The notes below the pieces were generated by a model, which saw only the letters and a list, made by a program, of their open reading frames with translations, had not been told where the DNA came from and searched no databases. The translations under genes were made by a program, and so were the position numbers. Below are positions 25,048-32,273 of a stretch of DNA of 41,354 nt, piece after piece. The stretch's first letter is position 1, and each line of letters begins with the position of its first letter. The stretch comes from Sphingomonas sp. 3P27F8 (GTDB lineage Bacteria > Pseudomonadota > Alphaproteobacteria > Sphingomonadales > Sphingomonadaceae), in contig NZ_SCNL01000021.1 in NCBI RefSeq assembly GCF_005502745.1, positions 1 to 41,354 on the forward strand, in the 5' to 3' direction.

Positions 25048-25410
25048 ATGCGCTTCAAGAAGTCAAAATCGATGGCCATGGCGAGTATCGCCCTCGCCGG
25101 CGCGGTCCCCGCTCTGGCGACCGGCATCGGCCACAGCTTTTTTATGCGTGGATCGATCATCGGCAAGGACACGACCGGAACGATCGTGTGTGTTGGCAAA
25201 GCAGATGGCGCGACAGTCGGACAGGTGCTTGACGTCTATCGCGTGAAGACGCTGCCCGGCTCCGGCTACAAAGGAAGCGGCCCCGCTTATCGCCGAGACC
25301 TCATCGGCCACGTCAGGGTCGATCATATATTTGACGACCATTTTGCGCATGTGAGCGTCGCCGACGGCGCTCCCGCAGTTCACGACATCGTCGAGCTCCG
25401 CAAGAAATAA
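25048..25410 (+). CDS. exported small beta-rich protein, paralogue 2
   Basis: A 120-residue paralogue of the preceding gene. From GIGHSFFMRGSIIGKDTTG to the C-terminal VHDIVELRKK most residues are identical. Differences concentrate in the signal peptide and in a loop around residues 70-85 (KTLPGSGYKGSGPAY against the first copy's Pro-rich loop). ATG 25048 has GAAAGGA upstream; an ATG five codons earlier would swallow that site. Tandem duplication is clear; the divergent loop suggests the two may bind different partners. Function unknown. Confidence 0.8.
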   Translation: MRFKKSKSMAMASIALAGAVPALATGIGHSFFMRGSIIGKDTTGTIVCVGKADGATVGQVLDVYRVKTLPGSGYKGSGPAYRRDLIGHVRVDHIFDDHFAHVSVADGAPAVHDIVELRKK

Positions 25411-25419
25411 GGGCGTGCC

Positions 25420-25441
25420 GGGGAGGGGCTTGCCGCTCCCC
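25420..25441. terminator. hairpin after paralogue 2
   Basis: GGGGAGGGGC-TT-GCCGCTCCCC: a 10-bp stem with one mismatch and a 2-base loop, 10 bases after the stop, matching in position and shape the hairpin after paralogue 1. No T-run. Confidence 0.5.
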
Positions 25442-25536
25442 ATGATGCCTGATGGCGGCCGCAAGCGACGAAAAGTCGCGCGGCCTTTGAGCGGACAGGA
25501 GAGCGGCGATGATCGACCGACGTCCAAATATTTCTC

Positions 25537-25568
25537 TTGACCCTGGACCTAGGTCCAAGCGGCACTGT
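25537..25568 (+). promoter_or_regulatory. MerR-type promoter with perfect dyad
   Basis: TTGACC (-35, 25537-25542) and CACTGT (weak -10, 25563-25568) are 20 bp apart. The spacer holds the perfect 14-bp palindrome TGGACCTAGGTCCA (25544-25557). The start codon of the MerR-family gene follows 16 bp after the -10. The layout predicts self-activation of the regulator and the downstream lipoprotein gene on metal binding. Confidence 0.75.
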
Positions 25569-25584
25569 GCCTCCGAGACTTGCC

Positions 25585-26064
25585 ATGTCACGGCTTAGAA
25601 TCGGTGAGCTGGCCGAGGCTGCCGGCGTTCGAAAGGACACCATACGTTATTATGAGCGCACCGGCCTGCTCCCCGCTCCGCAACGGACCAGTGCAGGATA
25701 CCGCGTCTATCATCCTGCAGACGTCGAACGCATCAAGTTCGTTCGCGCTGCACAGGGGCTCGGTTACACCCTCACCGAAACGCACGCGCTCCTGCTGGTG
25801 CGGGCCGGAGACGCCCTCGCCGGGTCGGATATCCTCGCCGTCACGCGGGTCAAACTGCGCGAAGCACTGGTCAGGGTGGAACAGCTCAAGCTTATCGAAA
25901 CAGGCCTTGAGCAGCTGGGTGAAGCGCCCTCGCACGAAGCCGAAAGCGACCCTTGCCCGATCCTCTTTCTGGTTCGGGACGGGCGGCTGTCTCAATTGGC
26001 CGCAGATCAGCCAGAACAAATGTCCGTGGGAGAGGACCACACCACCTGCACAGGGAAGGACTGA
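25585..26064 (+). CDS. MerR-family metal-responsive regulator 2
   Basis: A 159-residue MerR regulator. The winged helix-turn-helix is seen in RIGELAEAAGVRKDTIRYYE and GYRVYHPADVERIKF; a coiled-coil helix follows. The metal-site region has a single Cys in SDPCPILFL and a tail with HTTC, a reduced set against the two or three Cys of CueR, ZntR or MerR. The cognate ligand is thus open. ATG 25585 lies just downstream of a MerR-type promoter. The next gene begins 2 bases after the stop and shares the transcript. Confidence 0.86.
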   Translation: MSRLRIGELAEAAGVRKDTIRYYERTGLLPAPQRTSAGYRVYHPADVERIKFVRAAQGLGYTLTETHALLLVRAGDALAGSDILAVTRVKLREALVRVEQLKLIETGLEQLGEAPSHEAESDPCPILFLVRDGRLSQLAADQPEQMSVGEDHTTCTGKD

Positions 26065-26066
26065 AC

Positions 26067-26282
26067 ATGAAATACTCTATCTCGCTGGGATTGCTACCAC
26101 TGGCGCTGCTCGGCGCTTGCGCGACCCTTCCGCCGACTAGCGCGCAGATCGCGAGCTGCAAGGCCATGGAAGACAATATGGGTCTCGCGACGCCCCATGA
26201 TCACAACGAGATGAAGGGACAGGGGCGCAACCCGATGAATCTCTCGCACGATCGCTGCCTGCAGATTCTCAAGCAGCAATGA
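26067..26282 (+). CDS. small lipoprotein
   Basis: A 71-residue protein with a lipobox (LALLGAC, Cys about 19). The mature part has two more Cys and an MGLATPHDHNEMKG segment with His and Met, suited to weak metal binding. AAGGA overlaps the end of the MerR-family gene and precedes ATG 26067. No family recognised. Co-expression with the regulator points to a metal-stress role in the envelope. Confidence 0.75.
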   Translation: MKYSISLGLLPLALLGACATLPPTSAQIASCKAMEDNMGLATPHDHNEMKGQGRNPMNLSHDRCLQILKQQ

Positions 26283-26368
26283 CACCCTGATCTGTCGGTC
26301 GAGCACGCTTATCAAGCTCGTCCGACGGGATTTGCGTTCGACCGCTCACTCTCATTCGGAGACACATC

Positions 26369-26707
26369 ATGAAGACTCACCTCACGAATACGTCCGGGAA
26401 GATCGTCTCGGGGCTCACAGCCCTTGCGCTTCTCGGAACGCTTGCTGCGTGCGGCAAGAAGACGGACGGCACGCAAAACCAGGCTGCCTCCAATGCCTCT
26501 GCAAGCGCGCCCGGCGCTCTTGAAAACGACACCGCCGCCGCCACGGACTCTGTCGGGACCGACAACACGGCGGCCGATATGGATGAGCGCCACCGTCAGA
26601 ATATGGACCACAGCGACATGCGCCGGGGTGGGCCGATGATGCCCAATGGCGCCCCGCCTACGAGCACGCCCGACAACAGTCAGTCCGCCCCGATGAAGGA
26701 TATGTAA
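26369..26707 (+). CDS. Met/His-containing lipoprotein
   Basis: A 112-residue protein. A long signal peptide ends in the lipobox LAAC (Cys about 28). The mature chain is low-complexity and acidic (Ala, Asn, Asp), then carries ERHRQNMDHSDMRRGGPMM and ends MKDM, so it could bind copper. No conserved domain is seen. It follows the smaller lipoprotein gene by 86 bp and precedes the third MerR gene. Confidence 0.75.
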   Translation: MKTHLTNTSGKIVSGLTALALLGTLAACGKKTDGTQNQAASNASASAPGALENDTAAATDSVGTDNTAADMDERHRQNMDHSDMRRGGPMMPNGAPPTSTPDNSQSAPMKDM

Positions 26708-26769
26708 GCCGAGCAGGCTGAAAACCCCGGCACTGCCCGACCTGAGCAAGACCAATTCGAAGGAATAAT

Positions 26770-26795
26770 GCCGCGACCTTTCGAATGGTCGCGGC
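26770..26795. repeat. hairpin upstream of third MerR gene
   Basis: GCCGCGACC / GGTCGCGGC with perfect 9-bp arms and an 8-base loop, ending 14 bases before ATG 26810. It could end the lipoprotein transcript (no T-run) or lie in the leader of the regulator. It does not have the -35/-10 frame of a MerR promoter. Confidence 0.5.
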
Positions 26796-26809
26796 AACGG
26801 AGACGCGCC

Positions 26810-27274
26810 ATGACATATTTCACGATCGGAAAGCTGTCGCGTGCGCTCGGCATCCGTCCCGATACCATCCGCTATTACGAGCGCAACGGTCTGCTTCCTC
26901 CGCCCGCCCGGTCTTCTGCCGGTTACCGCACCTATGGCGACGCCGATCTCGAGCGCGTGCGGTTCATTCGCAAGGGGCAGCAGCTGGGTTTCACGCTTCG
27001 CGAAATCGGAAGCCTGCTCGATTTGCGCGCGTCCGACACCGCGACAACCGCCGATGTCCTGGCCATCACCGAGAGCAAGATAAATGAAGCGACCACCCGT
27101 ATCGATGATCTGACCCGCATCAAGACCGCCCTGTCCGCCCTGTCCGCCCAATGCTCGATCGACATTCCCATCGCGGATTGCCCGATCCTCGCGCATCTCG
27201 CGAGCATTCCCAGGGGAAGCCCACCTGGCGACGGCGACCCTCATGCCGCCCGCGCAGTGAAGGCGTCCATATGA
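26810..27274 (+). CDS. MerR-family metal-responsive regulator 3
   Basis: A 154-residue MerR regulator, related to regulator 2 but distinct. The helix-turn-helix reads FTIGKLSRALGIRPDTIRYY and the wing GYRTYGDADLERVRF. The metal region has two Cys, AQCSIDIPIADCPILAHL, ten residues apart, as in ZntR/CadR/PbrR-type sensors of divalent soft metals. ATG 26810 is chosen because it starts the standard N-terminus. The stop overlaps the ATG of the next gene by 4 bp, so the two are co-translated. Confidence 0.86.
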   Translation: MTYFTIGKLSRALGIRPDTIRYYERNGLLPPPARSSAGYRTYGDADLERVRFIRKGQQLGFTLREIGSLLDLRASDTATTADVLAITESKINEATTRIDDLTRIKTALSALSAQCSIDIPIADCPILAHLASIPRGSPPGDGDPHAARAVKASI

Positions 27275-27735
27275 GACCTGTTTTGCAGCGTTTGGGTTTA
27301 CTGCTGCTTTGGGCAAGTCGGCGCCAAGCGCGCGCGCTCCTCAGCCGAGCAAGTTTAGCCTTGGCTGTTATCGCTGCGGTTGGCGGCCTGGCCCAGCCTT
27401 CTGTTGCCGAGCATCTGCCCGGTCAGCATTTGGGCTCGAAGACGGATCTCATCGGTATCTGGTCATTCGACGCCCGGTCCGGGTGCAAGACCGGTACAGC
27501 CTGGGAGTTCCGGGCGGATGGATCTTATAATGAGATCAGTTTGCCCGACCGTGCACCGCAGGCCACCGGGACGTGGTACGAACGCGGTGACATCATCTTT
27601 TATTCCCTGGCGCGGCCAGAGACAGTCGCCCCGGGGCGGCCTGACAAACGCATGGTGATCATCGAACGCGAACCCGATCGCCTCGTCGCATTGGGAGGTC
27701 GCAGAGTTCGCCACGTGATGCACAGGTGTCCGTGA
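27271..27735 (+). CDS. exported protein of unknown function (lipocalin-like pattern)
   Basis: A 154-residue protein. A long N-terminal region has a hydrophobic core at about 28-45 ending QPSVAEH, compatible with a signal peptide. The mature part, DLIGIWSFDARSGCKTGTAW, then EFRADGSYNEI, ATGTWYERGDIIFY and RMVIIEREPDRLVAL, has the G.W / DG.Y / G.W order of small lipocalin-like stress proteins. Two Cys (SGCKTG and the C-terminal HRCP) may form a disulfide. It overlaps the MerR-family gene upstream and the DUF1622 gene downstream. The fold is my inference. Confidence 0.72.
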   Translation: MRPVLQRLGLLLLWASRRQARALLSRASLALAVIAAVGGLAQPSVAEHLPGQHLGSKTDLIGIWSFDARSGCKTGTAWEFRADGSYNEISLPDRAPQATGTWYERGDIIFYSLARPETVAPGRPDKRMVIIEREPDRLVALGGRRVRHVMHRCP

Positions 27736-28106
27736 TGACCGAGAGCCTCATTGTGGAGGGCATCCACTGGATCACGCGTGCCATCGAAGTCACCGGGACG
27801 GCGATCATCGTCGTGGGCGCCGGTTCTTCGCTGATCAGATTCCTGCAGCAATCCCTGAAAGGTCCGATCGACCAACATGTCGTCGGCAACTTCAGGTCGA
27901 GCCTCGGTGAAGCCATTCTTCTCGGACTCGAATTCCTGGTTGCGGCCGACATCATCAACACTATCGCGATCCAGCCAACGCTTAGCAGTCTCGCGGTCCT
28001 TGCCGGCATTGTGCTGATACGAACCTTCCTGAGTTTCTCGCTAGAGGTCGAGATCAAGGGTCGTTGGCCCTGGCAGCGGGCGACGGGAACCCCGCGCGAT
28101 GATTGA
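27735..28106 (+). CDS. DUF1622 membrane protein
   Basis: A 123-residue protein with three hydrophobic helices. Family features are ITRAIEVTGTAIIVVG in the first helix, FRSSLGEAILLGLEFLVAADII in the middle and a short basic loop before the last. DUF1622 has no known function. ATG 27735 overlaps the previous stop by one base; GTG codons at 27726 and 27732 are alternatives. It is coupled to the lipocalin-like gene and separated by 140 bp from the next, Met-rich gene. Confidence 0.85.
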   Translation: MTESLIVEGIHWITRAIEVTGTAIIVVGAGSSLIRFLQQSLKGPIDQHVVGNFRSSLGEAILLGLEFLVAADIINTIAIQPTLSSLAVLAGIVLIRTFLSFSLEVEIKGRWPWQRATGTPRDD

Positions 28107-28246
28107 GCATCGGCGCCGGCTCCGGGCGCCCGGGCGACAACGCCGGGGAAACAGGAAACTACGTATATTGGCGAAAATCGATTTGTGGTCCCTCGGGGCC
28201 GTTGCCAGCCGGATGTTCGGCCGGTCATAGCAATGGAGTATTGATC

Positions 28247-28627
28247 ATGATCATGACGCGTTCTTCCCGCTTGCGCGCGCTCGCCCTAGGGGGTGCAATC
28301 GTGCTGTCGCCCGCCATCGCCTCGGCCCAGGGGCAAACCACCGGCCATCCGTCGACCCAGTCTGCGCCCTCCGCCAACGGGTCGATGCCGGCAGGCGGCA
28401 TGGAGAAGCACGACGCGATGCCAGGCATGGCCGGCATGCCGATGCAGGACGACAAGATGCCTGCGGCCATGCCTCCGATGGCAAAGAAGGCCGGATGCTG
28501 CGGCATGAAGAAGATGCCGATGGCCAAGCACAAGGCAGCCCCGCACCGCCGCCATGCGAAACCCGCCACCGCGAAGCCGGCGCCGATGCCCGCGGACAAG
28601 CCGATGCCCATGAAGGATGACATGTAA
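28247..28627 (+). CDS. Met/His/Cys-rich periplasmic protein
   Basis: A 126-residue secreted protein. A signal peptide ends at IASAQG (about residue 26). The rest is rich in Met, His, Lys and Pro: GGMEKHDAMPGMAGMPMQDD, KKAGCCGMKKMPMAKHK, then His/Lys repeats and MPMKDDM at the end. Such Met-x-x-Met and CC motifs bind Cu(I)/Ag(I). GGAG eight bases upstream supports ATG 28247. It ends 12 bp before the reductase gene and is likely the first gene of that operon, a possible copper source or sink for it. Confidence 0.82.
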   Translation: MIMTRSSRLRALALGGAIVLSPAIASAQGQTTGHPSTQSAPSANGSMPAGGMEKHDAMPGMAGMPMQDDKMPAAMPPMAKKAGCCGMKKMPMAKHKAAPHRRHAKPATAKPAPMPADKPMPMKDDM

Positions 28628-28639
28628 GGAAGTCCTCAG

Positions 28640-30619
28640 GTGACGCGCCCTCACAACAACATCACCGGCCTCAAGCTATCGCGGGCTTTGAGGACGAGCG
28701 GTATCGCACTCGCGCTGGCGATGATCTCCGGATCACCGCCAGCGTCGGCGCAGATGGCCGAGTCAGAGCACGCGTCGCATCATCCAGCGGGCGGAGCCGC
28801 CGCGCCAGCGGCGATGCCAGCGGGCAACGTGATGGGGGCAGCAGCTCCGGCCGCGGCGAAAGCTGCCGATCCCATGGCGGCGATGATGAAAGGGATGATG
28901 GTGCCGTCGCCGGGTACCAAAATGGGCGCGGGACCGGCGGGATGCTGTGGAAACGGCGGCGCCAAACCCTTCTACCCCTCGCTGATGGACTGGCCCGTCC
29001 TGACCGATGAGGCACGACGGACGGTACGCGCCGCGGCTCTCGCCCGCCTGGGGTCGGGCGCCGAGGTCCTGACCGCGGAGCAAGCCCGGCTTCACCACGC
29101 TCTCATGTCGAACGACACGAAAGGAGCCCAGGATGCGATCAGGGGCGCCCGCGAAGGCCTCGCACTCGCGGACAGCGGAGCAGGCGCGCTCAGGGGCCTC
29201 GAAGAGGGCCGCCCTCCCCGGCAGATTGCCCTGAGCTGGTTCAAGACCCAGTCGGGTTTTGCCGTCAGCGACCAGATGGCATACGGAAACGAGCTGGCGG
29301 GCCTTTCCTGGTGGCACCTGATCGCGATGGCGCTGCTGGCGGCGGCTCTGGTTGCGGCGCTGCTACTCCGATGGGCGCGGCTGCGCCGCATCGCAAGCTT
29401 GGTGGAGCGGCTCGCACCAGGCGGGGCTACACCACCGGCCAGTCCGGCCACCTCTCCGGCCCCGGCCCCCATCGTGCCGGCGCCCGCTGCTCCTGCAGGC
29501 GCAGCTACGCCCGGCAGCGCCACGCCGGCAGCGCCGCGCCTGTGGAAAGGCGTCCTGCGGATCACCGCGATCTTCGACGAGACCCCGAGCGTCAAGACGT
29601 TCCGGCTCATGGAACCGAACCGCGGGCCGATGCCGTTCACGTTCCTGCCCGGCCAATATGCCTCGATCACCTCGGAGATCGAAGGCCAGAAGGTCCGACG
29701 ATCCTACACGATCTCGTCGTCGCCCACACAGCGCGACTATATCGAGCTCACGATCAAGCGCGAACAATATGGGCTGGAATCGCGCCATCTCCATGATCAT
29801 GCCGCTACGGGCGACCTTCTCGAGATTGCGGCGCCCGCGGGCCGGTTCTTCTTCACCGGCAAGGAAGCCGAGGGGATCGTCCTGATCGCCGGCGGAGTCG
29901 GCATCACACCGATGATGAGTGTGCTGCGCAGCCTGACGGACCGCTCCTATGAACACGACATCTACCTCCTCTACGGTGTCAACACGCCGACGGATCTGAT
30001 CTTTCGCGAGGAATGCGACTATCTGGCGCGGCGCCACCACAAGCTTCACATCGTCTCCATCGTCGCAAAGCCCGAAGGGACCGACTGGGCCGGGCCTTCC
30101 GGTTATTTGACGGCCGATTTCATCGCCGCTTCCGTTCCCGAAATCGCCAGCAGGCGCGTTCACCTGTGCGGCCCGCCGCCGATGATGGACGCGGTGAAGG
30201 CGGCGCTTGCGCAGCTCAAGGTGCCGGCGGAGCAGGTAAAGACGGAGGAATTCGCGCCCCCCAAGGGCGGACCCGTCCTTGAAGATGAACCGGCGGAGAC
30301 CGCGACCGACAGCTCGGCATCGGCCGCCCCGCAGACGCCGCCCGCCATTCCTTCCGCGCAGGCGACGATCGCTTTTTCGAAGTCCGGCAAAAGCGGTGCA
30401 CTCGCACCCGATCAGTCCGTGCTCGAGGCGGCGGAGGCCATTGGCGTGGCCATCGACTATGAATGCAGGGTCGGCATCTGCGGAAGGTGCAAGGTCCCGC
30501 TGCGGCAGGGCCAAGTGACGATGGAAGTGGAAGACGCTCTCGCCGCCGACGAGAAGGCCGACGGTATCATCCTCGCCTGCCAGGCAAAATCGGTGGGCGA
30601 TCTCGTGGTGGACGCTTGA
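28640..30619 (+). CDS. membrane-anchored FAD/NAD(P)H/2Fe-2S reductase with periplasmic Met/His domain
   Basis: A 659-residue multidomain protein. Signal peptide about 1-38. A periplasmic part (40-222) has HASHHPAGG, many Met and C102-C103. One membrane helix lies at about 224-243, followed by a Pro/Ala linker. The cytoplasmic part is a ferredoxin-reductase unit: RSYTISS (354-360, FAD), GGVGITPMMSVL (418-429, nucleotide) and CGPPPMMD (510-517). It ends in a plant-type ferredoxin with C609, C614, C617 and C647 (C-x4-C-x2-C-x29-C). GTG 28640 follows AAGGAAG. It would take electrons from NAD(P)H through FAD to 2Fe-2S at the inner face of the membrane. A cytochrome b gene starts one base after the stop. 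Confidence 0.88.
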   Translation: MTRPHNNITGLKLSRALRTSGIALALAMISGSPPASAQMAESEHASHHPAGGAAAPAAMPAGNVMGAAAPAAAKAADPMAAMMKGMMVPSPGTKMGAGPAGCCGNGGAKPFYPSLMDWPVLTDEARRTVRAAALARLGSGAEVLTAEQARLHHALMSNDTKGAQDAIRGAREGLALADSGAGALRGLEEGRPPRQIALSWFKTQSGFAVSDQMAYGNELAGLSWWHLIAMALLAAALVAALLLRWARLRRIASLVERLAPGGATPPASPATSPAPAPIVPAPAAPAGAATPGSATPAAPRLWKGVLRITAIFDETPSVKTFRLMEPNRGPMPFTFLPGQYASITSEIEGQKVRRSYTISSSPTQRDYIELTIKREQYGLESRHLHDHAATGDLLEIAAPAGRFFFTGKEAEGIVLIAGGVGITPMMSVLRSLTDRSYEHDIYLLYGVNTPTDLIFREECDYLARRHHKLHIVSIVAKPEGTDWAGPSGYLTADFIAASVPEIASRRVHLCGPPPMMDAVKAALAQLKVPAEQVKTEEFAPPKGGPVLEDEPAETATDSSASAAPQTPPAIPSAQATIAFSKSGKSGALAPDQSVLEAAEAIGVAIDYECRVGICGRCKVPLRQGQVTMEVEDALAADEKADGIILACQAKSVGDLVVDA

Positions 30620-30620
30620 G

Positions 30621-31304
30621 ATGACCGAAACCGAGAAAGTAACGGTCGGCGCTCTCTTGACCGCTCTTGCGCTGCTGGTCCCGGCCTTCCTGCTGCATTC
30701 CGCGCCGCGGTTCCCCGGGAGCCTGGCGGGAGGCCTGTTCGGCATCGCCGCCGCCCTGCTTTTCGTGCTCCTGCTCGTCTACAGCATCGTGAAGCGGCAG
30801 GCGTGGGTCAAGCAGCGCACGCAGCGTCTCGTCTCGCTTGGCGGACTGCTCAGTTTCCATGTGTATGCCGGCGCGATCGGCGCGCTGCTCGGGATTATCC
30901 ATTCAGGGCACAAGTTTCAAAGTCCGATCGGCATCGCCCTCGTGATCGCGATGCTGACAGTCGTCGTCACGGGCTTCATCGGCCGATATTATCTGGCGCA
31001 GGTCGGCCAGGAATTGCGGTTTCAGCAAAAGGAACTCAAGGTCCTGCGCGACCGCTATGACGTCCTGGCGGCCGTATCGGCCGATCTGCACGGTCAGAAC
31101 ATCGTTGATCCATCAGGACTGCCGCTGGACTCGCTGCTCGGCGCGATAGCCGATCTCGAATTCACGATTACCGCACGCGACGTCATCAAGGCCACGCTCG
31201 ACAGGTGGATCGTCGTGCATATCGTCGCGGCGATCATCATGTACGGATTGCTGACGATGCACATCTGGAGCAGCATCTACTTCGGCCTGCGGTGGTGGCC
31301 ATGA
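30621..31304 (+). CDS. di-heme b-type membrane cytochrome
   Basis: A 227-residue inner-membrane protein with five hydrophobic helices (about 12-27, 35-57, 74-94, 103-124, 196-220). Two of them carry paired His: H80 and H94 in helix 3, H200 and H214 in helix 5. Both pairs are 14 residues apart, the spacing by which cytochrome b of bc1 complexes holds its two stacked hemes; H97 is also present. I infer two b hemes crossing the membrane. I cannot name a family. The start is one base after the reductase stop, and the stop overlaps the next ATG by 4 bp, so the three genes are one translational unit. Confidence 0.8.
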   Translation: MTETEKVTVGALLTALALLVPAFLLHSAPRFPGSLAGGLFGIAAALLFVLLLVYSIVKRQAWVKQRTQRLVSLGGLLSFHVYAGAIGALLGIIHSGHKFQSPIGIALVIAMLTVVVTGFIGRYYLAQVGQELRFQQKELKVLRDRYDVLAAVSADLHGQNIVDPSGLPLDSLLGAIADLEFTITARDVIKATLDRWIVVHIVAAIIMYGLLTMHIWSSIYFGLRWWP

Positions 31305-31996
31305 ACCGGACGACCATCGTCTATCTGATCCTTGCGACGCTCGCGGTGGCCGCCGCGATCGCCGTCCCCCTCACCATCTACCGCTCGGGCAGCACCGCGC
31401 TGCCGCAATGGGCGTCGTCGGTTCGACCCGGGCCGCTATCGAACGCCCATGCATTTCTCGAAGGCAAGTGCGAGAGCTGTCACACGCCCAATCGCGGGAT
31501 CAAGGCCGAAACCTGTATTGCCTGCCATGCGTCGGCGCCGGAATTGCTTATGAAGCCGGAGACCGCCTTCCACGTTAACGTCACGGAATGCGCCGGCTGC
31601 CATGTCGAACATCAGGGGAGAGACATTCGGCCGGTCCGCATGGATCATGCCGTACTCGAGAAGATCGCCCAGCGTGGCATGAACCATCCCGCGGGGCTCG
31701 ACTGCCAGTCCTGTCATGCCCCCCGGGACACGCATAAGGGCTTCTTCGGCACGGACTGCGCCAGCTGCCATCTCACGAGCAGCTGGAAGATCAGCGGATT
31801 TCTCCACCCCAGCCCCAAATCAACCGAATGTTCGCAGTGCCACAAGCCGCCGCCGAGCCATAACATGATGCACTTCGAAATGATGGACAAGACGATCACC
31901 GGCGAGAAGAGCGCCCGCGTGGAGCAGTGCTTCGCGTGTCACCAGACCGACTCATTCAACAATATCAAGGGTGTCGGCATGGTGAAGGTCCATTGA
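31301..31996 (+). CDS. membrane-anchored seven-heme cytochrome c
   Basis: A 231-residue protein with an N-terminal uncleaved-looking helix (about 6-27) and a periplasmic domain bearing seven CxxCH heme sites: 57-61, 72-76, 97-101, 135-139, 153-157, 177-181 and 210-214. Extra His (for example H50, H91, H104, H116, H129, H145, H187, H191) can be distal ligands. The compact size, about 30 residues per heme, is that of class III/tetraheme-type electron wires. ATG 31301 overlaps the cytochrome b stop by 4 bp. It should accept electrons from the b hemes and pass them to a periplasmic acceptor, not identified here. Confidence 0.9.
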   Translation: MNRTTIVYLILATLAVAAAIAVPLTIYRSGSTALPQWASSVRPGPLSNAHAFLEGKCESCHTPNRGIKAETCIACHASAPELLMKPETAFHVNVTECAGCHVEHQGRDIRPVRMDHAVLEKIAQRGMNHPAGLDCQSCHAPRDTHKGFFGTDCASCHLTSSWKISGFLHPSPKSTECSQCHKPPPSHNMMHFEMMDKTITGEKSARVEQCFACHQTDSFNNIKGVGMVKVH

Positions 31997-32273
31997 CCCG
32001 TCATAGGGGTGTACCGGCAACAGTCGCTACGCGCGCTTTACTCCAGCCCGAAAGAGCAATTCGAGGATTTCCCGGAGTTGGAAAGGGCGCTGCCCGACAG
32101 CTTTTCCTCGCGCCACGTCCGTTCGCGCGAAAATGCCGCTGCCCGCAGACCACATTCACGAAACCGAACTCAAGGATCCGTAACCGGCCGACCAAAGAAC
32201 TGGAAAAATGGGACCAGCGTGCACGAGAACCCCGTTGGCGCGCGAGCCGGATTCCCAACAGGACGGCCCTTTG

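Noticed and set aside
24922..25441. Hairpins after the tandem paralogues as a CRISPR-like or REP array
   Set aside because: Only two copies, with different stems; no repeat-spacer pattern.
29363..30745. 460-codon open frame opposite the reductase gene
   Set aside because: The plus-strand gene has complete FAD, NAD and 2Fe-2S motifs; the antisense product is Arg/Gly-rich and motif-free.
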